A stretch of 6,294 nucleotides of DNA from Bordetella parapertussis. Lineage in GTDB: Bacteria > Pseudomonadota > Gammaproteobacteria > Burkholderiales > Burkholderiaceae. The translations under genes and the position numbers were made by a program. Shown here piece by piece: positions 1 through 6,294 of the stretch (position 1 is the stretch's first letter; the number at the start of each line of letters is the position of its first letter). The notes under the pieces are model-generated. The model was not told the DNA's origin. It saw nothing but the letters and a program-made list of their open reading frames with translations, and searched no databases. The stretch is taken from assembly GCA_945901665.1 (NCBI GenBank), contig CAMDLJ010000159.1, positions 1-6,294 of the forward strand, in the 5' to 3' direction.

Positions 1-325
1 TTCAGCGCACCAGTTTCCCCACCTTGATCAGCATGGGTGAAAAATTCATTGTCTTGGTCGGCGCACCGGGCACATCCATCAACACCGCCCCCACGCCCAA
101 GGTGGCCGAGCAAGCCTGCAAAGCCATCAAAGCGCGCTTGCCCACCGAAAGCGAATACGATTTTTATCGATCTTGGGCGACTGGAACGGCGGCGTTTCGC
201 TGGGCCACCAGTTGTGGGCGCTGGCCGATAACCACATCATGTCGCCCGACACCCGCAACCCGTCTCCTGTGCGCCACCCTGAAGAGGTCAACGGCACGGA
301 GTTTTCTTTTTACTGCGTGCGCTGA
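1..325 (+). pseudogene. Formylglycine-generating-enzyme-like (SUMF1/EgtB/PvdO fold) protein, 3' part, frameshifted
   Basis: This is the C-terminal end of a gene that starts before the window. Reading from base 3, the frame encodes an RLPTESEYDF motif at 135-164, which matches the RLPTEAEWE signature of the FGE-sulfatase family. The frame is then lost. From about 170 a different frame continues with LGDWNGGVSLGHQLWALA, then RNPSPVR and a last residue block FSFYCVR before TGA at 323-325, which resembles the usual family ending (GFR-C/L-VR). Adding one T to the T5 run at 161-165 joins both halves as EYDFLSILGDWNGG without loss, so a single-base deletion explains the break. Family members are oxygen- or metal-dependent enzymes or non-catalytic C-type-lectin-fold proteins; which applies here cannot be told without the N-terminus. 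It is either a recent pseudogene or a homopolymer sequencing error. Confidence 0.6.
161..165 (+). other. Probable frameshift site (T5 homopolymer)
   Basis: The family-like reading passes from the frame with codon starts at positions divisible by 3 to the frame used at 170. The change equals one missing base. The run of five T is the natural slippage point, since a sixth T gives an uninterrupted, family-like protein. Confidence 0.5.
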
Positions 326-540
326 GCCCAGTCCAAGAACTCAGCAGCCATTGACCACTTTAGGTTTCTGCCTCGTCAAAGTGGGCATATTCCTCAAAGC
401 CCAAAATGACCTTGCAAAACCAAGCCGACAGGTGGCAGGTGTTGGTGATGGATTCATTCAAGCCGGTGGTGTTTTCAACTTGAGTAAGGATACCGCCCAA
501 AAAATCAAGTGAACGGTGCCTAACTATAGAAAGTAAATCC
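326..540. other. Spacer between the FGE-like gene and the 529-residue protein gene
   Basis: About 215 bases, AT-richer near its right end (24 of 60 bases are G or C in 481-540). I see no RNA gene and no clear promoter. A TTGAGT at 480-485 resembles a -35 box but has no good -10 box at the right distance. A weak ribosome-binding site, GAAAG at 529-533, lies seven bases before the ATG at 541. The minus strand is open for 64 codons here, without recognisable similarity. Confidence 0.4.
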
Positions 541-2130
541 ATGTTTGACATCAATAAAAAAGTCCCAGTGACCTACAAGTACGATGTGGAATGGCTAGAT
601 CGTCCAGATCTTGATGTGCAAATTAACAGCTGGATCATGCGGCTGGCCAGTATCTCTAGGATGGATCAGTTGGCCAATCAGTTTCAGGGCGGGCATGTGC
701 ATCGGCGCCAGTTGGCCAAAGAATTTCACGAGGTTTTGCACTGTTACGCATTTTTCCTGGATGAGCGCAGAGAAAAATTCAAGTCCAGCACGGTTCGACC
801 CGACATCGTGTCTCGCCTATGGCAAGAGGGCGATCGGGTTGATCGCTGTATTTCAACTCTTGAGCGAACATACCGCCAGCAATTTAAAGAGGATCTGCTT
901 TCGGCAGAACAATTAGCGAGGCTGACCACCAGCGTATCGGCGATGAATTTGGCCGACCGTCTGGCTGGCCCCAACACCAAACGTTGCGTCATCGATAAGA
1001 AAATCGTGCTTGTAAATTTCTGGCTCGATGACCTGCTTCATGGCGACAGTACGATTTCAGTGGGTGTCGATGGAGATGGCAAAACGGACGAAACAGCGTT
1101 GTTCATTGCGTTCTTAGGTAATGCGGTCACCGAAAAAGCACGCCTGGTGCTCGATGTGCTGCTCAAGGACACCAGCAAATTGCTGCGCGAGCCCTCCAAG
1201 TTCAAGACCGAATCCACAGTGGGCACGTCTGTCAACAGCTCCAGCGAATGGACCATCGAAGAGTTCAAAACAACCATCAAAGCGGAGGCGGAAGCGTTTG
1301 TCGGCGTTAAGAAAACCGGCAAATATGAAATGGAGTGCACGGGGATGAAGGCCACGTTTGAGGGCCAAGCGCTGATTGGGGCAAAGATAGCGGGGCAAGG
1401 GGAGGCCACCTGGGGCAGAAATGGGGTTGAAGCCAAGGCCAGTATCGATGCCATGGTTGGCATTCAAATAAAGTTCGATGCAAATATCGAGATTGGTGAT
1501 GTTTTCTTGCTGGAAGCATCCGCTGAGGCGTTTGCAGGTGCCTTGGCCAATGCCAGTGTGGAGTTCAGCGCCACAGTGGACGGGGTAAAGCTGGCGATTG
1601 GTGCTGAGGTCTTTGCGGGTGCCCGCATCACAGGCTCAGCCGCCGTCGGATTCAAGCTAGGAGGCCTTCAAATTTTGAAGGGCGAGGTCGAAGCATCATT
1701 TACCGCAGGCGCAGGTGCAAATTTCAAATTTGAATTCGAATCAACTGGCGCGGGGGGACAGAACCTTGAGTTTGAAGCTGGACTCACCCTCGGTCTAGGG
1801 GCAGAAGCCGCGGCCAAGCTGAACTTTAATTCTTGGAACGCCAGCTTGGCGGCCAGCACCCTTTATTACACGGCATACACCGCCATCGCCTACACGTCTG
1901 AAGATGCACAAGCATGGCGCAACCACTTCAGCAGATTGGAGAGCAACAAAAAACTCTTCGAGTGGACTCTGGAGCGTCTGGAGCATTACAAGCAGCAGGC
2001 AGAGCTGGAGTACCAGGCGGCCGTGGGCCTTGAAAAGGAGTTGGGCCGCATCAAGGAGATTGCCGACTCCAAATGGAAGCCGAAGAAAAACCAAAAAATC
2101 ATCCGTCGCCGGACGGCGCACAAAGCTTGA
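541..2130 (+). CDS. Uncharacterised 529-residue protein with Gly/Ala-rich beta-repeats and C-terminal coiled coil
   Basis: I do not recognise this family. The ATG at 541 is the first start after an in-frame stop at 481-483. There is no signal peptide or clear membrane segment. Residues 1-165 look mostly helical and charged. Residues 177-183 (DGDGKTD) resemble a calcium-binding loop. Residues 254-417 hold six units of 26-30 residues, four opening with Gly-Ala or Gly-Ile, then alternating polar and small/hydrophobic residues around a central Gly turn; a seventh partial unit runs to about 430. This pattern reads as successive amphipathic beta-hairpins. Residues 461-508 form a charged helix likely to be a coiled coil, followed by a basic tail (KWKPKK, IRRR). 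Unlike an outer-membrane barrel it does not end in a strand with a terminal aromatic. It could be a structural, secreted-effector or pore-forming protein, but this is speculation. That it is a real gene is well supported by its length and coherent architecture. Confidence 0.8.
   Translation: MFDINKKVPVTYKYDVEWLDRPDLDVQINSWIMRLASISRMDQLANQFQGGHVHRRQLAKEFHEVLHCYAFFLDERREKFKSSTVRPDIVSRLWQEGDRVDRCISTLERTYRQQFKEDLLSAEQLARLTTSVSAMNLADRLAGPNTKRCVIDKKIVLVNFWLDDLLHGDSTISVGVDGDGKTDETALFIAFLGNAVTEKARLVLDVLLKDTSKLLREPSKFKTESTVGTSVNSSSEWTIEEFKTTIKAEAEAFVGVKKTGKYEMECTGMKATFEGQALIGAKIAGQGEATWGRNGVEAKASIDAMVGIQIKFDANIEIGDVFLLEASAEAFAGALANASVEFSATVDGVKLAIGAEVFAGARITGSAAVGFKLGGLQILKGEVEASFTAGAGANFKFEFESTGAGGQNLEFEAGLTLGLGAEAAAKLNFNSWNASLAASTLYYTAYTAIAYTSEDAQAWRNHFSRLESNKKLFEWTLERLEHYKQQAELEYQAAVGLEKELGRIKEIADSKWKPKKNQKIIRRRTAHKA
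1300..1830 (+). repeat. Degenerate protein repeat, period about 27 codons, six units plus a partial one
   Basis: Units start at residues 254, 280, 307, 333, 360 and 390, with lengths 26, 27, 26, 27, 30 and 28, and a partial unit starts at 418. The shared pattern is G-A/I-x-hydrophobic, about ten alternating residues, a Gly turn, a second alternating strand, and an end in A-x-x-(A/V). The units are diverged in DNA, so this is an old protein-level repeat rather than a recent tandem duplication. Confidence 0.55.
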
Positions 2131-2293
2131 AAAAAGCGGTGACTTCAATCAACAGCTTGGCACGAAGAATGCGGCGTTGACCGAATTGAATTCTTCAAAT
2201 GGTATGGGCGCCCGCACCTAAATCGCTGCTTGGGCTAAACAATGCAGCGCTTCGTCTCTTCGGCACCGCCCTGTGCGCGGCGCGGACGCTGGC
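2131..2293. other. Convergent intergenic spacer with a weak hairpin
   Basis: The plus-strand gene ends at 2130 and the minus-strand operon ends at 2294, so transcripts from both sides run into this spacer. CGCTGC at 2224-2229 can pair with GCAGCG at 2244-2249 across a 14-base loop. No T-run follows on either strand, so it is a poor candidate for a Rho-independent terminator. Nothing else recognisable was seen. Confidence 0.3.
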
Positions 2294-3232
2294 TTAAACC
2301 ATGCTGTGGTTCAACTCACCAATGTTTTCGATCCACATCTTGATCTGGTCACCTGGCTTCAAGAACAAGCGTCGCCCCATGCCCACGCCCGCTGGGGTGC
2401 CGGTGAGGATCAGGTCGCCGGGGTGCAGGGTGACGCGCGATGACAAGCCGGCAATTTGCTCGGCCACGTCAAAAATCAACTGGCTGGTGTGGGAGTCTTG
2501 CATCAACTCGCCGTTGAGCCACAGCTTGAGCGCAAGCTGGTGCGGGTTTTTGATTTGGTCGCTGGGCACGATCCAGGGGCCCAGGGGGCAGGCACCATCA
2601 AAACACTTTTGCCCGATCCAGTCGATGTGAAACGGCATGGATTGAGGGATTTTGTCGCGCTTCATGAAGTCGCGTGCCGACAAATCATCGGCAATGGTGT
2701 AGCCCGCCACATAAGACAGGGCTTTGTTGACGGGCACGTTTTTGGCGGTCTTGCCAATCACCGCCACCAGCTCAATCTCCCAATCCACCATCTTGGAGCC
2801 GGTGGGCATCTTCACCTTGGCGCCCGGTCCCACCACCGATGAAGCACCGGTTTTGATGAAGTGCCAGGGCAACTCGCCCAGCTCTTTCATGGATGGCCCT
2901 TGGGGCTGATTCAGCACCCGTGCCATCTCCTCCATGTGATCGCTGTAATTGGCCCCCGCGCAGTAAATTTGCCCCGGGTAGAGCACGGGGGCGAGCAGCT
3001 TGGTTTTTTTCAGCGGTGTGCCTTGCACCCGTGTTTTGCCCGCATGCACTTTGGCTTCAAAAGCGGCCAGGGCTTTTTTGGCGGCGGCCCAATCGGCCAA
3101 TAGGCCCAGCATATTCGCGTGGGCAGCCACGCCGGTGGCCTTTTGGGCGTCGTACACGGTGTCGCCCACCAGCACCCCGGCGCGGGGCAGCTTGTTGGCG
3201 CTGTAGCTGAGCAATTTGTAGGAAGTTTTCAT
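2294..3232 (-). CDS. Fumarylacetoacetate hydrolase (FAH) family protein
   Basis: A 312-residue cytoplasmic metal-dependent enzyme of the FAH superfamily, whose members cleave or hydrate 2-keto or 1,3-diketo acids in aromatic catabolism (acylpyruvases, fumarylpyruvate hydrolases, 2-keto-4-pentenoate hydratases). Residues 1-75 are the small N-terminal domain seen in many members and about 80-312 the catalytic fold. Visible motifs are NYSDHMEE (His99 and Glu102, the usual His-Glu pair), DWEIEL (Glu152 and Glu154) and IADDLSARD (Asp183) as metal ligands, QKCFDG with Lys209, PLGPW, LNGE and TGTPAGVG at 277-284. All expected ligands are present, so it should be active. It is the last gene of the probable operon, 16 bases after the NMT1-type binding protein; its ribosome-binding site is poor, which suggests translational coupling. 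The exact substrate cannot be read from the sequence. Confidence 0.92.
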   Translation of the reverse strand: MKTSYKLLSYSANKLPRAGVLVGDTVYDAQKATGVAAHANMLGLLADWAAAKKALAAFEAKVHAGKTRVQGTPLKKTKLLAPVLYPGQIYCAGANYSDHMEEMARVLNQPQGPSMKELGELPWHFIKTGASSVVGPGAKVKMPTGSKMVDWEIELVAVIGKTAKNVPVNKALSYVAGYTIADDLSARDFMKRDKIPQSMPFHIDWIGQKCFDGACPLGPWIVPSDQIKNPHQLALKLWLNGELMQDSHTSQLIFDVAEQIAGLSSRVTLHPGDLILTGTPAGVGMGRRLFLKPGDQIKMWIENIGELNHSMV

Positions 3233-3248
3233 GAGAATGCAGAAGGCC

Positions 3249-4244
3249 TTAGCGGGCGCGCTTCATGGCTTCGGTATGAAAGCTCGCGTCGTAATACGGC
3301 GTGGGGTCGGTCAATGTCTTTTTGGGCATGCCATATTTGGAGCGCAGCAGCAGTGCCGTGCGAACCCCTTCCATATCGATTTGGGCTTTTTTCTGAAACC
3401 CTTCTTTGGGCGAAAGCAACACTCCATAAGAGGTTTCGGCCGCTTGGCGTGTGGAATTGTTTTGATTTTTCAGAAAAATGCCAATCGCCTCTTCTTTGTT
3501 GGCGGGGTCGTAGAGCCAATCCACGGCTTGAGAAAACGCGGCAATGTAGCCCACCACACTTTCGCGGTTGGCATCGGCCCACGACTTGCGTGCACCACCC
3601 ACCAGGCCTTGGTACTTGCCCAACACGTCGATGCCGCTGCCCAGCACATTGAAACCACGCGCCTGGGCGGTGACTTCAAATGGAGAAATCAACAAAGTCC
3701 CTGCGTGCTTTTTATCCATCAATGATTGGAAACGCTGCAACACACCGCCTGCGGCGGGGGTGGTGTAGTCGCGGTCTTTGACCAAGCCATTGCGCTCCAA
3801 CATGTCGAGCAACACAAAGGCATACCCAGTGGTCAAGGCATCCACCGACACCTCTTTGCCGCGCAAGTCCGCATAGGTCTTGACCTCGGGGACAGTGACC
3901 AAGCGCAAAAAGCCTGTGTCGCCGCCCATGAAGGCAAACAAATCTGGACCCAAAGCCGCGCCTTGGCCCTCGCGATAGGCAATCAGGTTGTCAATGGCGG
4001 TCATGGCAATGTCAAACTTGCCCTCGATCAAACCGGTGAGCTGAAAGGTTGAATTCGGCGTGGGTGTGACTTTGACATCCAAACCTTGGCGGGTGAACAA
4101 ACCCTTGTCTTGTGCCACCCAAACTGGCCAATTAAAGCCGCCAGGAAAGACGATGAGGTTGACGGGCTTGAGGTTTTGCGCAAGGCTCAGGCCACTGACA
4201 CAAATCAGCAACGCGGCCAGAAGGGGGCGAAAAAATGTCATCAT
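3249..4244 (-). CDS. NMT1/THI5-type ABC transporter substrate-binding protein
   Basis: A 331-residue periplasmic binding protein of the SsuA/TauA/THI5-like group, which delivers small organic molecules such as sulfonates, pyrimidines or aromatic acids to an ABC importer. The start is set at 4244 because a typical signal peptide follows at once: a hydrophobic core LLAALLICVSGLSLA with cleavage probably before Gln23. The same frame stays open upstream to 4487, but that stretch overlaps the preceding gene, looks non-coding and would bury the signal peptide. Family features are FPGGFNWPVWVAQDKGLF at 33-50, IEGKFDIA (73-80) and DLRGKEVSV (127-134). It lies 68 bases after the Leu/Ile/Val-type binding protein and 16 bases before the FAH-family gene. 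No cognate permease or ATPase is in the window, and the ligand is unknown. Confidence 0.9.
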   Translation of the reverse strand: MMTFFRPLLAALLICVSGLSLAQNLKPVNLIVFPGGFNWPVWVAQDKGLFTRQGLDVKVTPTPNSTFQLTGLIEGKFDIAMTAIDNLIAYREGQGAALGPDLFAFMGGDTGFLRLVTVPEVKTYADLRGKEVSVDALTTGYAFVLLDMLERNGLVKDRDYTTPAAGGVLQRFQSLMDKKHAGTLLISPFEVTAQARGFNVLGSGIDVLGKYQGLVGGARKSWADANRESVVGYIAAFSQAVDWLYDPANKEEAIGIFLKNQNNSTRQAAETSYGVLLSPKEGFQKKAQIDMEGVRTALLLRSKYGMPKKTLTDPTPYYDASFHTEAMKRAR

Positions 4245-4312
4245 GGATTTCTCGATGTAAATTGATGTGAAGAAAAAATTTATGCGGTCCAGCAAACAGG
4301 TGTGTGCCAGCC

Positions 4313-5527
4313 TCAAGGCGAAATCAGTTTGGCGCCCGGCGCGGCCGAGTCGCGCGGCCACACCACCACCCACTTGCCGTTTTGCACTTGCTTGACGCGG
4401 TACAAGTCGCTGCCCTTCATGAAGTTGTTGGTGCCGTCCCAGCGCACCTTGCCAATGATGGTGTCGACCTGGTTCTTTTTCAGCCATGCGGCCAAGGTTT
4501 TGTCGTCCAGGCTTTTGGTGGCTGTGACCGCTGCGTCCAGCACCTGCCAGGTGGCATAGGCCACGGACGAGAACAACTCCACCGAGGTGTCGGGCAAATT
4601 GGCTTTGGCCGCACGCTCGTTGAACTGCTTGACAAACTCGGCGGCGACAGGGTTGGTGGTGAAGGGCGGGTGCTCTTCAAACACGGTCAGGGCCAGCACG
4701 CCTTTGCCGTCGGGGGACTTGAGCATCGGGCCCGAGGCGGGGAATGCAATGAAAAACTGCGGTGGCACATAGTCGATTTTTTTCATCGCATCGAGCAGCA
4801 AGTTGCCGTCCAAGCCCACGCCGCCGACCCAGACCATATCGGCCTTGGCCTCTTTCACCCGGGCCGCGATGGCACCGAAATCGCGGTTGCCAAACTCCCA
4901 CTCCAGGTAAGTGGCTTCGGTCAGGCCACGCTTTTTCATGGCCTCGCGTGCCCCTTGGGTGACAAAGTTCACCGAGGCAAATTTGCTGGTCAGCACAGCC
5001 ACGGTTTTGGGCGCTTTGTTGCCTGATGCCACGGCATCGAACACCAAATTGGGCCAGGTGCTCTCAATCTCATAGGCTTGACCACCCACCGAAAACAGCA
5101 TGTCGTATTTGGCCAAGGAGGGCAGGCCAAAGGTGTTGTGCAACAGCAATTTGCTGTAGCGCTGGGCAATGCCCATGGCTGACAAGATGTTGGGCGTGGC
5201 GTAGGGGCCCATCAGCAAGTCGACCTTATCCACCGTGACCAGTTGCTCGTACAAGGTGCGCGCCACATCGGGCTTGGACTGGTCGTCTTTGAGCACCCAC
5301 TCCACTGGGCGGCCCAACCAACCACCGCGTTTGTTGAGTTGTTCCAGGTAAATCTCGCCAGCGATTTTTTGCATCACTGCCGAGGCACTCAAGGGGCCTG
5401 TGAGTGCCAGTGAGCCACCCACTTTGATGGGCGTGGTTTGCGCCATGGCTGGGGCTGCCCACATGGCTGCGCACAAGCTGGCAGCGCCAACCAAGGCGGC
5501 ACCCCAGCGTTGAAAAGGTTTGAACAT
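4313..5527 (-). CDS. Leu/Ile/Val-type (Peripla_BP_6) ABC transporter substrate-binding protein
   Basis: A 404-residue periplasmic protein of the branched-chain amino acid binding family, which in betaproteobacteria often binds aromatic or other carboxylic acids rather than amino acids. A signal peptide covers residues 1-29 (positive start MFKPFQR, hydrophobic stretch, AMA then Gln). The mature protein begins with IKVGGSLALTGPLS (34-47), the classic family start, followed by LNKRGGWLGRPVEWVLKDD (64-82), MGPYATPN (106-113) and a C-terminal lobe with DGTNNFMKGSD (364-374). A good ribosome-binding site precedes the ATG. It sits between the VOC gene (62 bases upstream) and a second binding protein of another family (68 bases downstream), without permease or ATPase genes. 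Length and motifs are complete. Confidence 0.93.
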   Translation of the reverse strand: MFKPFQRWGAALVGAASLCAAMWAAPAMAQTTPIKVGGSLALTGPLSASAVMQKIAGEIYLEQLNKRGGWLGRPVEWVLKDDQSKPDVARTLYEQLVTVDKVDLLMGPYATPNILSAMGIAQRYSKLLLHNTFGLPSLAKYDMLFSVGGQAYEIESTWPNLVFDAVASGNKAPKTVAVLTSKFASVNFVTQGAREAMKKRGLTEATYLEWEFGNRDFGAIAARVKEAKADMVWVGGVGLDGNLLLDAMKKIDYVPPQFFIAFPASGPMLKSPDGKGVLALTVFEEHPPFTTNPVAAEFVKQFNERAAKANLPDTSVELFSSVAYATWQVLDAAVTATKSLDDKTLAAWLKKNQVDTIIGKVRWDGTNNFMKGSDLYRVKQVQNGKWVVVWPRDSAAPGAKLISP

Positions 5528-5532
5528 GTTTG

Positions 5533-5537
5533 TCTCC
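5533..5537 (-). promoter_or_regulatory. Ribosome-binding site of the Leu/Ile/Val-type binding protein
   Basis: On the minus strand GGAGA stands five bases before the ATG at 5527, which supports that start. Confidence 0.7.
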
Positions 5538-5589
5538 GTAGGAATGGTTGGAATGAATCGATCGATGTCTGAGGAAGTTATTCGCTGAA

Positions 5590-6105
5590 TCAGTTTTTGA
5601 GCTCTTCCAGGTTGGCGGCATCGCCCTCTTCTTCCATGGTGAAGCGGTCGCCAAAGTCAAAGAAGTCGTCGTGCTGAAAGCCGTTGGCGTAGTGTTGGAT
5701 TTCCCACCAGTTGTGGTCCAGGTCTTCCAGGTAAAAGCTGTAGACGCCGTGCATCTCTTGCACCGGCAAGACCTGGCGGATTTTGTATTTGTCTTTGTGG
5801 GCCACGGCTTTGGCATGGGCTTCGTCCACCTCGGCGCGGGTGGCCACGTCCACGCCCCAGTGGTTGAGCAGGCTGCACGGGTGGATTTGGTCTCCCACTT
5901 CCACACACACCACATGAAAACGCATGCCTAGGCGGATGACCATGGCGGGCTTGCCATGGCGCACACACTCGAGGCCCAAAAATTCTTCGTAAAAGCGGCG
6001 TGAGGCTTTGAGGCTGTAGACCTCCAAGGTGCCGTGGCTCATGCAATAGGGCTTGATGACGGATTGGCGTTCTTGGGGCACAACGGTGCAGTTGTCGGGC
6101 AGCAT
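5590..6105 (-). CDS. VOC (vicinal oxygen chelate) superfamily metalloprotein
   Basis: A 171-residue cytoplasmic protein with the paired beta-alpha-beta-beta-beta modules of the glyoxalase / extradiol dioxygenase / bleomycin-resistance superfamily. Likely metal ligands are His24 (SHGTLEV), His82 (LLNHWGVDV) and Glu135 (NWWEIQHY), a complete 2-His-1-carboxylate set at the expected places. The first module covers about 22-75 and the second about 80-140; an acidic tail rich in Glu and Asp (145-170) is extra. The strong ribosome-binding site seven bases upstream supports the start at 6105. It leads the visible part of the operon with two substrate-binding proteins and an FAH-family enzyme, so a role in ring cleavage or isomerisation of an organic acid is plausible. 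Short single-domain VOC proteins also include glyoxalases, epimerases and resistance proteins, so the reaction stays open. Confidence 0.88.
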   Translation of the reverse strand: MLPDNCTVVPQERQSVIKPYCMSHGTLEVYSLKASRRFYEEFLGLECVRHGKPAMVIRLGMRFHVVCVEVGDQIHPCSLLNHWGVDVATRAEVDEAHAKAVAHKDKYKIRQVLPVQEMHGVYSFYLEDLDHNWWEIQHYANGFQHDDFFDFGDRFTMEEEGDAANLEELKN

Positions 6106-6112
6106 GGGTGAG

Positions 6113-6118
6113 TCTCCT
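6113..6118 (-). promoter_or_regulatory. Ribosome-binding site of the VOC protein
   Basis: AGGAGA on the minus strand, seven bases before the ATG at 6105. It is the strongest such site in the window. Confidence 0.75.
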
Positions 6119-6209
6119 ATGGGCAGTTAAAACAAAAAAGGGCAGGGTTGTACGGGGCCGCTTGCGCACCCACGCTCGCGGCATGGGTTCAAGTGCAGGA
6201 TGGGGGTTT

Positions 6210-6293
6210 TCATGCGGCGCTGCTCGCTTGGTCAGCGGCGCTCAAAAATGAGTCGGCGAAAAACTGTGTTTCGCTCAATTGGGCTTGGGCCAC
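6210..6293 (-). CDS. Possible C-terminal end of an upstream gene (partial)
   Basis: From the right edge of the window the minus strand is open for 27 codons in one frame, reading VAQAQLSETQFFADSFLSAA and ending DQASSAA before TGA (complement of 6210-6212). The composition looks like a normal protein terminus, and the direction and 104-base distance to the VOC gene fit an operon partner. The fragment is too short to name a family. A second minus-strand frame is also open for about 20 codons, so the assignment is tentative. Confidence 0.4.
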   Translation of the reverse strand: MAQAQLSETQFFADSFLSAADQASSAA

Positions 6294-6294
6294 A

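Noticed and set aside
24..512. 162-codon open frame running through the whole FGE-like region and on to 512
   Set aside because: Only the first part, up to about 164, matches the FGE family. After that the family-like sequence is in another frame, so the rest is read-through of the frameshift.
360..554. 64-codon minus-strand frame in the spacer before 541
   Set aside because: No recognisable domain, no convincing ribosome-binding site, and it overlaps the start of the well-supported gene at 541.
1038..1463. 141-codon minus-strand frame inside the 529-residue protein gene
   Set aside because: A Ser/Pro/Ala-rich antisense shadow of the repeat-coding region, without its own ribosome-binding site or domain.
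1300..1830. Repeat region as a CRISPR array or DNA tandem repeat
   Set aside because: The periodicity exists only at protein level; the DNA copies are diverged and lie in one uninterrupted reading frame.
2224..2249. Hairpin CGCTGC / GCAGCG as a bidirectional terminator
   Set aside because: Only six base pairs with a 14-base loop and no adjacent T-run on either strand.
4245..4487. 81-residue N-terminal extension of the NMT1-type binding protein
   Set aside because: It would overlap the end of the preceding gene and place the clear signal peptide inside the protein; the low-complexity sequence looks non-coding.
4304..5026. 240-codon plus-strand frame
   Set aside because: It lies antisense to the Leu/Ile/Val-type binding protein and is rich in His, Gly and Arg, typical of the mirror frame of a high-GC gene.
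5226..5915. 229-codon minus-strand frame spanning the VOC and binding-protein junction
   Set aside because: It is an out-of-frame shadow of two well-supported genes, with biased Thr/Trp/Pro content and no domain.

Overview
The window looks like chromosomal DNA of a Gram-negative betaproteobacterium, most likely Burkholderiales and close to Comamonadaceae. This is an inference from the moderately high GC, the codon use, and two different periplasmic substrate-binding proteins standing next to catabolic enzymes, a common arrangement in that order. No rRNA, tRNA, CRISPR array, insertion sequence or integrase was seen.

Left part, plus strand (1-2130). The window opens inside the 3' end of a gene for a formylglycine-generating-enzyme-like (SUMF1/EgtB/PvdO fold) protein. 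Its reading frame breaks at a run of five T (161-165). The two halves together still carry a recognisable family C-terminus, so this is a frameshifted gene or a sequencing error. After about 215 bases of AT-richer spacer comes an intact 529-residue protein that I do not recognise. It has a helical N-terminal half with one DGDGKTD loop, then about six Gly/Ala-rich units of 26-30 residues that read as amphipathic beta-hairpins, then a coiled coil and a basic tail. This is the most novel item in the window.

Right part, minus strand (2294-6294). Four genes in one direction form a probable operon, in transcription order: a small VOC-superfamily metalloprotein with an intact His-His-Glu triad (5590-6105), a Leu/Ile/Val-type ABC substrate-binding protein (4313-5527), an NMT1/THI5-type ABC substrate-binding protein (3249-4244), and a fumarylacetoacetate-hydrolase-family enzyme (2294-3232). 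The gaps are 62, 68 and 16 bases. A short open frame ending at 6210 is probably the 3' end of a further gene upstream in the same direction. Read together, these suggest uptake and breakdown of a small organic acid, possibly aromatic: two periplasmic binders capture substrate, the VOC protein may act as a dioxygenase or isomerase, and the FAH-family enzyme hydrolyses or hydrates a keto-acid product. No permease or ATPase for either transporter lies in the window.

The two halves converge in the 163-base spacer 2131-2293, which has only a weak hairpin and no convincing terminator.
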